A stretch of 64,000 nt of DNA. Origin: Carpediemonas membranifera (lineage: Eukaryota > Fornicata). This document shows positions 44,536-53,807 of this stretch, piece by piece (the stretch's first letter is position 1; every line of letters begins with the position of its first letter). Made by a program: the position numbers and the translations under genes. The notes under the pieces were generated by a model. The model worked only from the letters and a program-made list of their open reading frames with translations, ran no database searches and had not been told where the DNA came from. The stretch is from the NCBI GenBank assembly GCA_019828565.1, contig JAHDYR010000062.1, forward strand, positions 1,426,001 through 1,490,000. Direction: 5' to 3'.

Positions 44536-46833
44536 TTAGTCATCACCGCTCTTTTCTGCCAGCACAACGTCCAGAATAATCTCCAAACATTCCATCTTGA
44601 ACGGCTTGTGCAGAATACCATCGAACCCGTCGTTCTGGCAACGCTCTTCCACTTCGGGCGACGCTGATGCAGTGACAGCAATCACTGTGTGTCGCGCCAT
44701 GCCATCGGACTCCAGGGCGCGAATGGCTTTGATTGCGTCGTGGCCGCCGATTCCCTTTGGCATGAATAAATCCATCAGAATCAAATCATATCGTCGTAGC
44801 TGAATCTTTTCGATTGCCTCGCCGCCATCAGCGGCAAAGTGAACGCGGCACTGCCTATTCCTGTGACTCAACGAGAGTCGCAGAAGCCTGCCGATGACAA
44901 TACGGTTGACGTCCACGTCGTCCACGACCAGCACGCTAACCGCAGTCTCGTCGAGGCCATCGGCCTCATGCGTCATCTGTTGCTCTACCCCGCCAAGAGA
45001 TGACCGAGCAAGGTCGAAGTCTATCCCGTGTCGCTGGAACGCGATGGTGGTGGAGACGGTCTCTGCGAAGGAGGATGGCCGCTTGTCCGACCGGCAAAGG
45101 GGCAGGATCGCCACGAAAAGTGCCCCGCCCGTTGGCTGGTTACCAACAACGAGCAGGCCACCGTACATGTCTACGCACACCGACCTGCACATCGACAGCC
45201 CCAGCCCTGATCCGCCGTAAACCCGCGGCGTGCTGACGTCCTCCTGGGAGAAGGCGCTGAATATGCTGTAGATGCGGTCCTCCTCGATACCCGGGCCGGT
45301 GTCAGAGACGGAGAAGGCGACGAGGTCAGCGCCCTCCGAGACGGCAGGGTAGTGCGCGGGGATCTCGGCCCAGCTAAACATCGCAGGCACCTCATGCTCC
45401 GTAGTGAGCGTCTCCTTCGTGTCAATGATCGCGACAGACCCCTCTGGGTCGACCCAGCTTGGCGGCCCGAGTCCAAGTAACTCCACGGCCACGGTCACGA
45501 AGCCTCCATGGGGTGTGAACTTCATGGCGTTGCCAGTGAGGTTGGACAAGAGCTGGGTCAGTCGGAGTGGGTCACACAGATGGACCAGGCCGGGCCTCTC
45601 GACAGAGGAGGTCCAAGGCTGGTTATCCACGGAGAGGTGGATGCTCTTCTGGACGGCATTCGGGTCAAACAGCCGCGTGGCCGAGTGGAGGAACTCGGGC
45701 AGAGACAGGGGCGTCTCCTCCAGGGGGATTGGCTCAGAAGACTCCTCCAGCGCCTCGAGTCGAGAGAAGTCCAGGAGCTGGTCGATGTAGCTCAGGAGCA
45801 GCTCGCACGAGGTCTGCATGATCGAGAGGTTCGAGGCCATCTCAGAGGCGTCCATCGGCAGACCCCCCGCCTGCACGCTCTCCTCCTCCTCCTGCATGAG
45901 AATCGCGGTGCCGTTGATACCGAGCAGCGGTGTCCGCATATCATGGCTGCACCGACTCAGGAACAGTCGCCGGTGGTTGAGCGACTCAGCCAGCACCTCG
46001 TTTGCCTCTGCCAGGTGTCGGGTGTGGGCGACGACCTCGCCCTCTAGGCCCGCCTTGGCCTGGGTCAGCCGCTCGTTCTTCTCCTGTAGCTCACTGGCCA
46101 GGAAACTACTCTCATACGTGGCATATGCGGCCTCGGACAGCTGTGATGCGATGACGGAGATGAAGTCGACCTTCTTGTTGAACTCGTCAAGCGGCATGAA
46201 GGTAATACTATCCCACTGTTTCTTGAGCCACACTTGGTCCATACCCTCACTTTCAGCGAGAGCTAGGTCTTCCTGGGGCATGCCACGCTCGAGCTCGACC
46301 TCGGTGCGCACCTGCCCAGTCAACCACAGCGCCATCAGTCGGTCGGTACCCCCCTCCCGGTCCTGTAGGTATATTGCTGCTGATCCGTCTCGAAGGTTCG
46401 ACAGCCCGCCGCACGTGAACGACTTCGCAGGCACAAGCCCATTATCGTCCATGAAACTGGCGTCAGACGCCTCGCACCGCTCCTGGAAGGTGGGGATACT
46501 CCTCACCGCGCTGCACATGTCAGACCCGCCTGCAATCGGGGTCAGCGGCTGGCCCTGTGGGGTTGTGAGGAGCATAGCTAGGTTCAAGGCATGTGATGTG
46601 TCGTTGATTAGGTCGGCAAATGAATCCAAGTCCACAAGCTCCTCGAAATCAATCTCGGAGACGGGTTTCAATGCTCTATTACTGACATCTTTGAACGGCC
46701 TGACGATTTCACTGGAATCCTCGCGCTCTTTGTAGGGCACATACCGGTATTTGGTGTCAGAAGCGGTGGGTTCCTTTCTTTCTGGCGACTCTATCTCGGG
46801 CTTCAGACTTTCTAAGCGATCATCGCTCGACAT
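44536..46833 (-). CDS. Hybrid histidine kinase with PocR sensor and receiver domain
   Basis: This is a 765-residue protein. Residues 55-215 form a PocR-type sensor: LDSFADLINDTSHALNLAMLL, then FTCGGLSNLRD and LWLTGQV. A coiled coil leads to the HisKA domain with the phospho-acceptor in SRCSHDMRTPL (near residue 293). The ATPase has NLTGNAMKFT, VSDTGPGIEED and GGSGLGLSMC. The C-terminal receiver is complete: VVDDVDVN, LMDLFMPKG with the phospho-accepting Asp, and LHKPF. PocR domains are common in bacteria and bind small hydrocarbon ligands. The protein has all parts needed to start a multistep phosphorelay; no histidine phosphotransfer protein is visible in this window. Confidence 0.92.
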   Translation of the reverse strand: MSSDDRLESLKPEIESPERKEPTASDTKYRYVPYKEREDSSEIVRPFKDVSNRALKPVSEIDFEELVDLDSFADLINDTSHALNLAMLLTTPQGQPLTPIAGGSDMCSAVRSIPTFQERCEASDASFMDDNGLVPAKSFTCGGLSNLRDGSAAIYLQDREGGTDRLMALWLTGQVRTEVELERGMPQEDLALAESEGMDQVWLKKQWDSITFMPLDEFNKKVDFISVIASQLSEAAYATYESSFLASELQEKNERLTQAKAGLEGEVVAHTRHLAEANEVLAESLNHRRLFLSRCSHDMRTPLLGINGTAILMQEEEESVQAGGLPMDASEMASNLSIMQTSCELLLSYIDQLLDFSRLEALEESSEPIPLEETPLSLPEFLHSATRLFDPNAVQKSIHLSVDNQPWTSSVERPGLVHLCDPLRLTQLLSNLTGNAMKFTPHGGFVTVAVELLGLGPPSWVDPEGSVAIIDTKETLTTEHEVPAMFSWAEIPAHYPAVSEGADLVAFSVSDTGPGIEEDRIYSIFSAFSQEDVSTPRVYGGSGLGLSMCRSVCVDMYGGLLVVGNQPTGGALFVAILPLCRSDKRPSSFAETVSTTIAFQRHGIDFDLARSSLGGVEQQMTHEADGLDETAVSVLVVDDVDVNRIVIGRLLRLSLSHRNRQCRVHFAADGGEAIEKIQLRRYDLILMDLFMPKGIGGHDAIKAIRALESDGMARHTVIAVTASASPEVEERCQNDGFDGILHKPFKMECLEIILDVVLAEKSGDD

Positions 46834-46913
46834 CCTCTTTTCTCTCGCCCTTGTTGGATTTCACATGTCATGCTTTGATTGAAACTTAAAGTGCACTCCC
46901 AGGAATTGGCAGC

Positions 46914-46967
46914 TCAGTCAGCACAACAGCTGTAGTATCCCCGGCTGACGATCTAATCAGTCAGCAC
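46914..46967. promoter_or_regulatory. Repeated 11-bp element in a divergent promoter
   Basis: TCAGTCAGCAC occurs at 46914-46924 and 46957-46967, 43 bases apart, in the 182-base gap between the hybrid kinase and the HEAT-like gene. Partly matching CCGGCTG blocks (46941 and 46969) lie close by. Being between two divergent starts, it may serve both. Confidence 0.4.
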
Positions 46968-47015
46968 GCCGGCTGGATCAGCGATAAATTTTGGCCCCCT
47001 CACAAAACTGTTCTG

Positions 47016-50000
47016 ATGGATAAGGCGTTACAGAAGCTTGATCTCGCTGTTGCCGAGTTCAGGCGTCTTCTTAATCCTTCAGAAGCACCTCCTGCACCAA
47101 AGAAGGGCAAGGTGAAGCCCATTTCCTTCGCTACCGTATACTCGAACTGGATCCAGGCCATCCAGGGCTACTACGCCAAGACTGCATCCCCTCCTGCGAT
47201 GGATGAGTTCCTTACCACCGCCATGTTCTCCATGCTGCTGCCCGAGACGCTTGTCTCGATGCCGTACCTCTTACCGCTCCTCGAAACGCACGAACTCTTC
47301 ACCACGGAGGCCCTCACCATCATCGCTGCCGGCAGCCCCCACACTGAAACGCTGCTGGAGAGTCTGGGTGCCGTGGGGACTCTTCCATCGCCCATGGACA
47401 CGGGCTATCTGTCCACCATCCACCGGGAGGCCCTCAAGACTCTGCTCGGCTCCACCCAGCACTGCGAATGGGCTGCGGAGAGATTGCTGCAGTACAGGAT
47501 CAAGCCCTCGTCGTTCCTGGACGAGCTCGTAGACTCAGCCTTCGGATGCGACCCCATTGCCGCCGACTCTGCCCTCTGGGTGTGGCTCCACCGCGTCGGG
47601 TGCACCTCAGTCGACGCACTCACCACCGCAGTCGGGCCTGACAAGCCGCTGTCCCGACTTCTGGCCCTGCTCGAGTACACGGACGCCAAGGGCGACCACC
47701 CCTTCCACGTCGGCCTGCACGACGTCGTCATGGCCTGGCTCGCCGCACCGGCCAGCGCATCCCGCCAGACGATCGTGGACTCCATCACGGACACCCGGCT
47801 GCCGGCCGAGCTTATGTATGACTGTCTCTACGCCCTCGGCCACAGCGATGCCTACGAGCAGCGCAAGGCACTCCGCACCATCCATGCCGCCATCGACGCC
47901 GGCGCCCCGTTGGACCTGGCCCAGGCGGTGCGGGTGATCACGCCAGACCTGACAGCCACCTCCCTCGCTGATCTCGTCGGCCTGATCATGCGGGGCGGGG
48001 GCCGTTACGAGGACCTACTGCCCCTCTGGTCTGCACTCGCCGGCCACTACTTCGAGGCAGCTGACCCGACCATCGCGCCCGTGTTTTGCGGGGCCATGTC
48101 CCGGGCTGTGGAAGCTGACACTCTCCTGACGCTGACCCAGCCCGCCATGAAGCTGCTGCTGCACTTGGCATCGCAGACTTCTGCCACGACAGACATTGCT
48201 GTCGGGTGCATTCTGGGTCTCACCGAGGGTCCGCACGCCGCCTCGAACGGCCCCCAGCTTCTCCGTCTTCTGCAGCCGTACCTCCTCCGCCCCATCCTCG
48301 AACGGTGCAGCAACGGAGCCGCCTCCCTGCTCGACGGCCGCCTCCTTGCAGGCATGGCTGCCAAGGACACCACCCTCCTCGACCAGGCGGTGTCCTACTG
48401 GTTTGAGACCCCCGACCCTGCCCTGCGGCTCCAGGGCGCTCGCACCGTCCCGGGGCTGTTGAAGCTCATGGCTGAGGTCGACGCCACAGACCTGGATGAC
48501 GTGCTCGGCCGTGCTTTCGTGTACACACTCCGGGGGACCGTTGACCCGGCTGTGTCTGTCCGCGCAGCCGCCGCAGCTGGTATCGTCTCCCTGGGCAGCA
48601 GCATCACGGCCGCCCTCCGGTGGACGACGAACTCTGCAGTCACTAAGGCCGAGCCGCCCGTCAGGCAGGCCGTGCTGAAGAGCTGCCTCGTTGCTGCTGG
48701 GGCCAACCGCCTCCCGCCCATCACTGCCCCCACGCTACACGCTCTCGCCGCCGCCATCGAGGCCGCATCGGCCGGGGAGCACGCGATTGTCCGCGACAAC
48801 AGTCTGGCCCTGCTTATCTCCCTGCCGATCGCCCAGGCGACTGTCCTCGGCCTCGAGGCGGTGGGCGACGGCCTGATCGACATGGTTGGCACTCTGGTCG
48901 AGTCGTTCGACCGGTTCAGGGGCTCAGTCCTGACCCTCATCCTCACCGACCTCACCACGCTCCTCTCCAAGCACCCTGTCGTCGCAGGGGACCTCGCCGT
49001 CCTTGTCCCAAAACTGCTGGTCGTGGCCGACGATCTGGGCGATTACTGCACGCCGACCGACTCAACTGAGGCATGTGCGGCCATGCGCATGCTTCGGGCA
49101 TTCACCTCGCTGGCCCCCGACACCGTCCGGGACCGCGTCGATGCTATCATGGCCGTTGGCGAGGGTATTATTGAACCCTCCCGCGCCCTTGACGACGCTG
49201 TTGTCGTCGAGGCACTCAAGTTGATCCAGTCAATCTTCATGGGGCAGTTCACTGACATCCTCTCCAAGCCCGGCGATGTGCTGGTGGCAGACGGCGAGGA
49301 GTTCGCCCCGGAAACTCCGGTCAGCGATGACGAGGCCCCCTCTGCATTTGTCCCGGCAACCCCGGAGCACAGGACTGAGGGCCGCGCCACACCCGGTCAG
49401 GCGGCTGGCCTACGCTGGCTTGCTTCCATTGGCAAGGCGTATCTCACACGGACGCTCTCGTACGGCGAGGCCACGACGCCTCTCCCGGACACCCTCGTCG
49501 TCGCCGCCTTTCGTGACGCCATCCACGCCATCTGGGCGGAGATCATCGGTACCGCCAACAGAGAGATCGGCGGTCACGTCGCCAGCCAGATCCGTGGCAC
49601 CCGCGACGCCCGCTCCATGACGGAAGTCTCACTTGCCCTCTCCCGCGGCCGTTTGCACTCCTCCGATGCCGACGCCGCCGCGGTCACGGCCACCCTGTGC
49701 AGCTTGGGCCCCGCGGCCATCGGACTTATGACCGACCTCGCCCTACAAGGCGCCGCTGCCCGCCCTGTCGAGCAGGCGCTGCTGAAGGTACTGGGCCTGA
49801 CCGCCACCGAGAGCGACCAGACCGGCCACGCGCTGTCGGTGGTTGCCGGGCTCGTAGTGTCAATGCGCGGCTGGTCACTCGCCGATGAGTATCTCGACGA
49901 CGTTGCCCTGAGGCTCTCCGTCGTCGCCAACAAGATGGCCGCGCCCAAGGCGGATCTCTCGGCGCTGGGCACCGTCGCCGCGGCCCTCGTCCCCATTGTA

Positions 50001-50990
50001 GCAACGATCATCCGTGTCATGGAGCCCGAGGACGTCAGACGGACAGCGCTAGTTGACAGTCTCAACGTGTTCATCAGCAAGGCCGCGTCCATCACAAAGA
50101 GGGACGTCCAACGTGTCCTCGTCTCGACCTGCGCCAACGAGCAGCTTTGTCTCGACATGGTCCACCTCCTCATCGGCCGCGCCATCAACGCCGGCCTCGC
50201 TGGCGACACATCTGCTATCCCGGCCCTTGCAAGCGCCCTGGTACCGTTCACGGCTGAATCGCAGGCGGCTATCGACGTTTTCGACACACTTCATGCCGCG
50301 GAAACAGCCGAGCAGCCCATAGGCGGGCCCGTCACTCTGCCCGAGTCCGCGGTCAGTCCGTACGGCTTCGCTCTTGCCTTTGCTGACCTCATATGCGCCG
50401 AGCCGGTCCGGAACTTTATCGAGACCCCGGACGAGGCTGCTATTGTCGGCAAGAACCAGATATTCGAGCTCATCAAGGCCGTGGCAGCCTTAGGCGCGAT
50501 CGAGCCCGACGGTACTTGGTATACTCCCACTAAAGCCACCGCGCCCAGCTCGGGCAAGGCGAAGAAGGCGAAGGGGAAGAAGGCCAAGCCTGCCAAGGGC
50601 CCCGTCCGCATCGCCCAGGTCGCGTGGGCTCATCTGGCCGGGGCGACCGTCTACCCCGACCCCGTGCCCTTCGAGATGACCGCGCTCGGTGTAGCCATGC
50701 TGTCGGCGATGCTGGTCAGTGGCGTGGACGTACTGGTGGACTCTGCGGCTGCTCAGGTGCCCGCCATCGTGTCCCAGGTCATCGAGGACGCGCAAGCCAT
50801 TTCAGAGGATGTACTCGGCATGCTAGGCCTGCTACTCGACTCGATAGCAGTCGGCCGCGTGTGCTATGCCGACTATCTGAGAGCCAAGCACGCCATGTCC
50901 GGTGTTGTTGAGACGACCGAGGGTTTTGGGTCGGATAACGTTGATGGGGTGAAGATGGCCATCCGCAGGGCTTTGTCCCGCCCCTTGTGA
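47016..50990 (+). CDS. Giant HEAT/ARM-like repeat protein, 1324 residues
   Basis: The sequence is a long series of amphipathic helix pairs rich in Ala and Leu, as in HEAT/ARM solenoids (for example DPAVSVRAAAAAGIVSLGSS near residue 510, a typical HEAT helix turn). There is a basic insertion with KKAKGKKAKPAKG near residue 1180. No catalytic motif is present. Candidates by size would be an adaptor, a proteasome or condensin-like scaffold, or a focadhesin/MROH-type protein, but I cannot choose among them. The stop TGA is fused to TAAATG. The DHHC gene follows 80 bases later on the same strand. Confidence 0.7.
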   Translation: MDKALQKLDLAVAEFRRLLNPSEAPPAPKKGKVKPISFATVYSNWIQAIQGYYAKTASPPAMDEFLTTAMFSMLLPETLVSMPYLLPLLETHELFTTEALTIIAAGSPHTETLLESLGAVGTLPSPMDTGYLSTIHREALKTLLGSTQHCEWAAERLLQYRIKPSSFLDELVDSAFGCDPIAADSALWVWLHRVGCTSVDALTTAVGPDKPLSRLLALLEYTDAKGDHPFHVGLHDVVMAWLAAPASASRQTIVDSITDTRLPAELMYDCLYALGHSDAYEQRKALRTIHAAIDAGAPLDLAQAVRVITPDLTATSLADLVGLIMRGGGRYEDLLPLWSALAGHYFEAADPTIAPVFCGAMSRAVEADTLLTLTQPAMKLLLHLASQTSATTDIAVGCILGLTEGPHAASNGPQLLRLLQPYLLRPILERCSNGAASLLDGRLLAGMAAKDTTLLDQAVSYWFETPDPALRLQGARTVPGLLKLMAEVDATDLDDVLGRAFVYTLRGTVDPAVSVRAAAAAGIVSLGSSITAALRWTTNSAVTKAEPPVRQAVLKSCLVAAGANRLPPITAPTLHALAAAIEAASAGEHAIVRDNSLALLISLPIAQATVLGLEAVGDGLIDMVGTLVESFDRFRGSVLTLILTDLTTLLSKHPVVAGDLAVLVPKLLVVADDLGDYCTPTDSTEACAAMRMLRAFTSLAPDTVRDRVDAIMAVGEGIIEPSRALDDAVVVEALKLIQSIFMGQFTDILSKPGDVLVADGEEFAPETPVSDDEAPSAFVPATPEHRTEGRATPGQAAGLRWLASIGKAYLTRTLSYGEATTPLPDTLVVAAFRDAIHAIWAEIIGTANREIGGHVASQIRGTRDARSMTEVSLALSRGRLHSSDADAAAVTATLCSLGPAAIGLMTDLALQGAAARPVEQALLKVLGLTATESDQTGHALSVVAGLVVSMRGWSLADEYLDDVALRLSVVANKMAAPKADLSALGTVAAALVPIVATIIRVMEPEDVRRTALVDSLNVFISKAASITKRDVQRVLVSTCANEQLCLDMVHLLIGRAINAGLAGDTSAIPALASALVPFTAESQAAIDVFDTLHAAETAEQPIGGPVTLPESAVSPYGFALAFADLICAEPVRNFIETPDEAAIVGKNQIFELIKAVAALGAIEPDGTWYTPTKATAPSSGKAKKAKGKKAKPAKGPVRIAQVAWAHLAGATVYPDPVPFEMTALGVAMLSAMLVSGVDVLVDSAAAQVPAIVSQVIEDAQAISEDVLGMLGLLLDSIAVGRVCYADYLRAKHAMSGVVETTEGFGSDNVDGVKMAIRRALSRPL

Positions 50991-51070
50991 TAAATGCTAC
51001 CATATAGGGCTTGGATGCCTTGGCCGCGGTGCACGTGGCAAACCTGCGCGTCCAGTTTCGGAGATGATCG

Positions 51071-52297
51071 ATGGGGATACAAAAGATCGTTCCAAAGCCC
51101 GCCAGAACAGTTATTTCTACAATATGGACGCTTGTATTCAAGCGCCCTAACCCTCTGGTGATCTTATTCTACCTGGGACTCTGGCTTGGCTCCGCTGTGC
51201 TGTCCTATTATGTATTTATGCATCCCTGGTCCGCCCCAGTGCAGTCAAATGGCCAATACATGCGTGTAGAACAGCCCCCATTCATCCGTCCCCTTTTCGA
51301 TGACGAGCCCGAGCTTTTTATGAAGAACCTGAATGTCTTGCGGTTTAGCCCCCTGTACAGGCTAGTCATGCCCGTTGGGTACCTCTTAGCAGGCGGCCTC
51401 TTTCTCCTTCTCGTATTCAGTGACCCTGGCTTCGTCGACCGTCTGAAGCCGTCCGAGAAGCATCTCCTGGACGTGCCCTACGACAACCAGTTCTACCAGC
51501 CCCAGCCCTGCGTCACCTGCCAGCACACTAAGCCCGCCCGGTCCAAGCACTGCCGCTACTGCAACACCTGCGTCCTTCGGTTCGACCACCACTGCATTTG
51601 GCTCAACAACGACGTCGGCCTCTTCAACCACGGCTGGTTCCTCCTCTTCCTGCTCTTCCATTCCGTCGGGATGGGCGCCATCGTCGTATACCAGTGCCGT
51701 ATCTTCGCATCGATGCTCCGCGCCTTCGGTCTGCCCCTCACGTTCCGGGCCATCAAGATGCTCGGCAAGTACCTCCTCACGTACATCCCATTCTTCGCCA
51801 TGGCCGCCCTGTTCAACGCCACCATGGCTGTGGCCCTCGGGCTGTTCTTCCTGATGCACCTGTGGATGATGTCCAAGAACGTCACCACGAACGAGATGGC
51901 CAAGCGCCAGACAGTGCAGATGGACCTCCATGCCCGCCGCCAGACGTATCTCCTCTGGAGCCAGAGCACCGCTGTCGGCCAGCTCGCCAGGCTCGAGCAC
52001 GAGACGCCCCAGCCGCTGTGGAAGCTGCTGCCTGATATGTACGACAAGCCCAAGACCGCCCGGGAGCGGGAGGCAGCCCCGCGGTACTACAAGGTGGACA
52101 AGAAAGAGGCCAAGCGGACCTTTCTGTACAACCACTACAGGGCGGGGCGGGTCAGCAACATCGTCAGCACCCTGCGCCACACCAAGCTCAGGTTCGACGC
52201 CCAGCGTACAGTGAGGCGGCTGATGTTCATCCAGAACGAGGCGTACGACAGGGCCAAGGAGGTCGCGTGCGAGCAGCTGGACAAGAAGGAGGAGTAG
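51071..52297 (+). CDS. DHHC-type protein S-palmitoyltransferase
   Basis: This 408-residue protein has two membrane helices before and two after the catalytic domain. The Cys-rich domain (about 140-190) contains CVTCQHTKPARSKHC and the active-site DHHC at residues 172-175, followed by IWLNNDVG and NHGWFLLFL. The enzyme attaches palmitate to cysteines of membrane proteins, using palmitoyl-CoA. The cytosolic C-terminal third is long and basic. The family TTxE motif is represented by a TTNEMA sequence after the last helix. The gene is followed after 90 bases by another membrane-protein gene in the same direction. Confidence 0.93.
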   Translation: MGIQKIVPKPARTVISTIWTLVFKRPNPLVILFYLGLWLGSAVLSYYVFMHPWSAPVQSNGQYMRVEQPPFIRPLFDDEPELFMKNLNVLRFSPLYRLVMPVGYLLAGGLFLLLVFSDPGFVDRLKPSEKHLLDVPYDNQFYQPQPCVTCQHTKPARSKHCRYCNTCVLRFDHHCIWLNNDVGLFNHGWFLLFLLFHSVGMGAIVVYQCRIFASMLRAFGLPLTFRAIKMLGKYLLTYIPFFAMAALFNATMAVALGLFFLMHLWMMSKNVTTNEMAKRQTVQMDLHARRQTYLLWSQSTAVGQLARLEHETPQPLWKLLPDMYDKPKTAREREAAPRYYKVDKKEAKRTFLYNHYRAGRVSNIVSTLRHTKLRFDAQRTVRRLMFIQNEAYDRAKEVACEQLDKKEE

Positions 52298-52386
52298 TGT
52301 AGTAAAGGCTCACCATGGGTTGACGTGGGGCGACTCCGACCGGCGGCGACAATGCAAAGTGGTTTGCGAGTTGACACTCAGTGGCA

Positions 52387-52980
52387 ATGGACGCCAAACC
52401 ACCGAACCTCCAGCCGCAAGACCTTTCTCGGAGAGAGCAAATGGTTTTATACAAGCGATTCCTGCTCCTTGTTACCGTTTTGGAGTTCGTCATCCTTGTT
52501 TCTACCTACATCTCGTCGTTCGGCCTTCTATGCCTCGCTCCCATCATCATGTTCACCCTTTTGTTCGAGCAAAAGAGCCACAAGCTCCTCCTACTCTCTC
52601 TGTGCTTCCTCCAGTTCAGCTCCGCGCTCGTCTTTGACGCTGATAGCAGCCTGCTCACACTTCCCTGGTTCCTCCTGCGGTCCCCGCCTCCCCTGGTCCA
52701 TGCCATGCCCAAGGAGATCGATAGGCTGCTCATAGTCGTCGTACACCATGCCCTCTTCGTCGGCTGCGTCTACCTCACAACCTGCTGTGACTGCCCGGCG
52801 TTCTCGGTCGACACGATCATCAGCTCGTATCTGCAGCCCGTCACTGCTGCTGCGGAGTCAGACCAGCAGGCCTCCATGGTGGTGGGCCGCTACTCGAGCA
52901 GACTGAGGGAGCTCACGGATACGTTGAGACAGCGGGGCATTGACCTCACAACTCGCCAGGAGGACACGGAAGACGACTGA
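52387..52980 (+). CDS. Hypothetical multi-pass membrane protein, 197 residues
   Basis: A polar N-terminus (MDAKPPNLQPQDLSRREQ) is followed by three or four hydrophobic segments (residues about 24-50, 56-80 and 110-130) and a polar, probably cytosolic, C-terminus of 60 residues with a predicted helix. No family recognised. Small polytopic proteins of this size include transporters' accessory chains and TMEM-type proteins. The real start is the ATG at 52387. Confidence 0.65.
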   Translation: MDAKPPNLQPQDLSRREQMVLYKRFLLLVTVLEFVILVSTYISSFGLLCLAPIIMFTLLFEQKSHKLLLLSLCFLQFSSALVFDADSSLLTLPWFLLRSPPPLVHAMPKEIDRLLIVVVHHALFVGCVYLTTCCDCPAFSVDTIISSYLQPVTAAAESDQQASMVVGRYSSRLRELTDTLRQRGIDLTTRQEDTEDD

Positions 52981-53094
52981 TGGTGTGTTACGCTGCTGCA
53001 AATCGGATAGCCCTTGAACATTTTCGCTAAAATTTTTCCTGCCCGCAGAATTTGAGGTTGTCATAACCACTTTTCACCCCAAACCACACCACAA

Positions 53095-53703
53095 ATGTCT
53101 GATCAGCCATACCGCGCCCCCAAGCTTGGCATGGACAAGGATTCGAACGATCGAATGGCGTCGAAGTTCAACAAGCAGACCGCTGACGAGGCACTCGCCT
53201 GGATCTCTCAGATCACCGGCGACAAGCTCGAAGAGGACTTCCACGAGGTTCTCAAGGATGGTATTGCTCTTGCAAAGGTTTGTTACTAACTAATTCTCGT
53301 TTCGGACTTTCTCACATAGGTCATGAATGCCGTCCAGCCCGGGAGCGTCAAGGTCACGAACGGCAAAAGCCCCTTTGTGTGCATGGAGCGCGCGACTCAG
53401 TTCATAGCCGCTGCCCGCAAGTATGGCGTCCCGGAAGCTGACCTCTTCTCGACTGTCGACCTTTGGGAGGCTCAAAACCTCACCCAGGTGCTCCAGACGA
53501 TCGAGTCACTCGGCCGCGTCGCCCAGAAGAAGGGCGCCTCCGTTCCCAAGTTCGGCGTCAAGCTCGCGACCCAGTCCAAGCTCAACATCAGCGAGGCCAA
53601 CCGCCGCCGCGCTGCTGAGGCCCCCACGATGATGACTGATGTCGGCGTCCCGATCGAGCGGGAGGTGAGCCTGAAGCACGAGATCAACAAGATCGTCAAG
53701 TAA
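53095..53703 (+). CDS. Calponin/transgelin-like actin-binding protein, one intron
   Basis: Exons 53095-53277 and 53320-53703 encode 188 residues. A single calponin-homology domain spans residues 25-140: ADEALAWISQITG, then LKDGIALAKVMNAVQPGSV, and ADLFSTVDLWEAQNLTQVLQTI, which match transgelin closely. A short C-terminal tail ends EINKIVK. Transgelins bundle actin filaments. The leader (CCCCAAACCACACCACAA) is strongly A/C-rich. The TAA stop lies within TAAATG. Part of exon 2 is copied at 16894-17001. The alcohol dehydrogenase duplication begins about 100 bases downstream. Confidence 0.93.
53278..53319 (+). other. 42-nt intron in the calponin gene
   Basis: It starts GTTTGTTACTAAC, contains the perfect branch-point consensus TACTAAC close to the donor, and ends TCTCACATAG. 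Phase 0; removal joins ALAK to VMNAV as in other transgelins. Confidence 0.92.
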
Positions 53704-53807
53704 ATGTTGGCCGTGTCATCCAAGTTTAACTGTTGGACTGAGGAGAGCGGCGACTGTCTCATGATGATATTCAGACTCGGGCAGGCACGGTCGTGGTGCG
53801 ACTCTCG

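Noticed and set aside
45818-46735. 305-codon open frame antisense to the hybrid kinase
   Set aside because: Ser/Arg-rich shadow; the kinase frame has complete motifs throughout.
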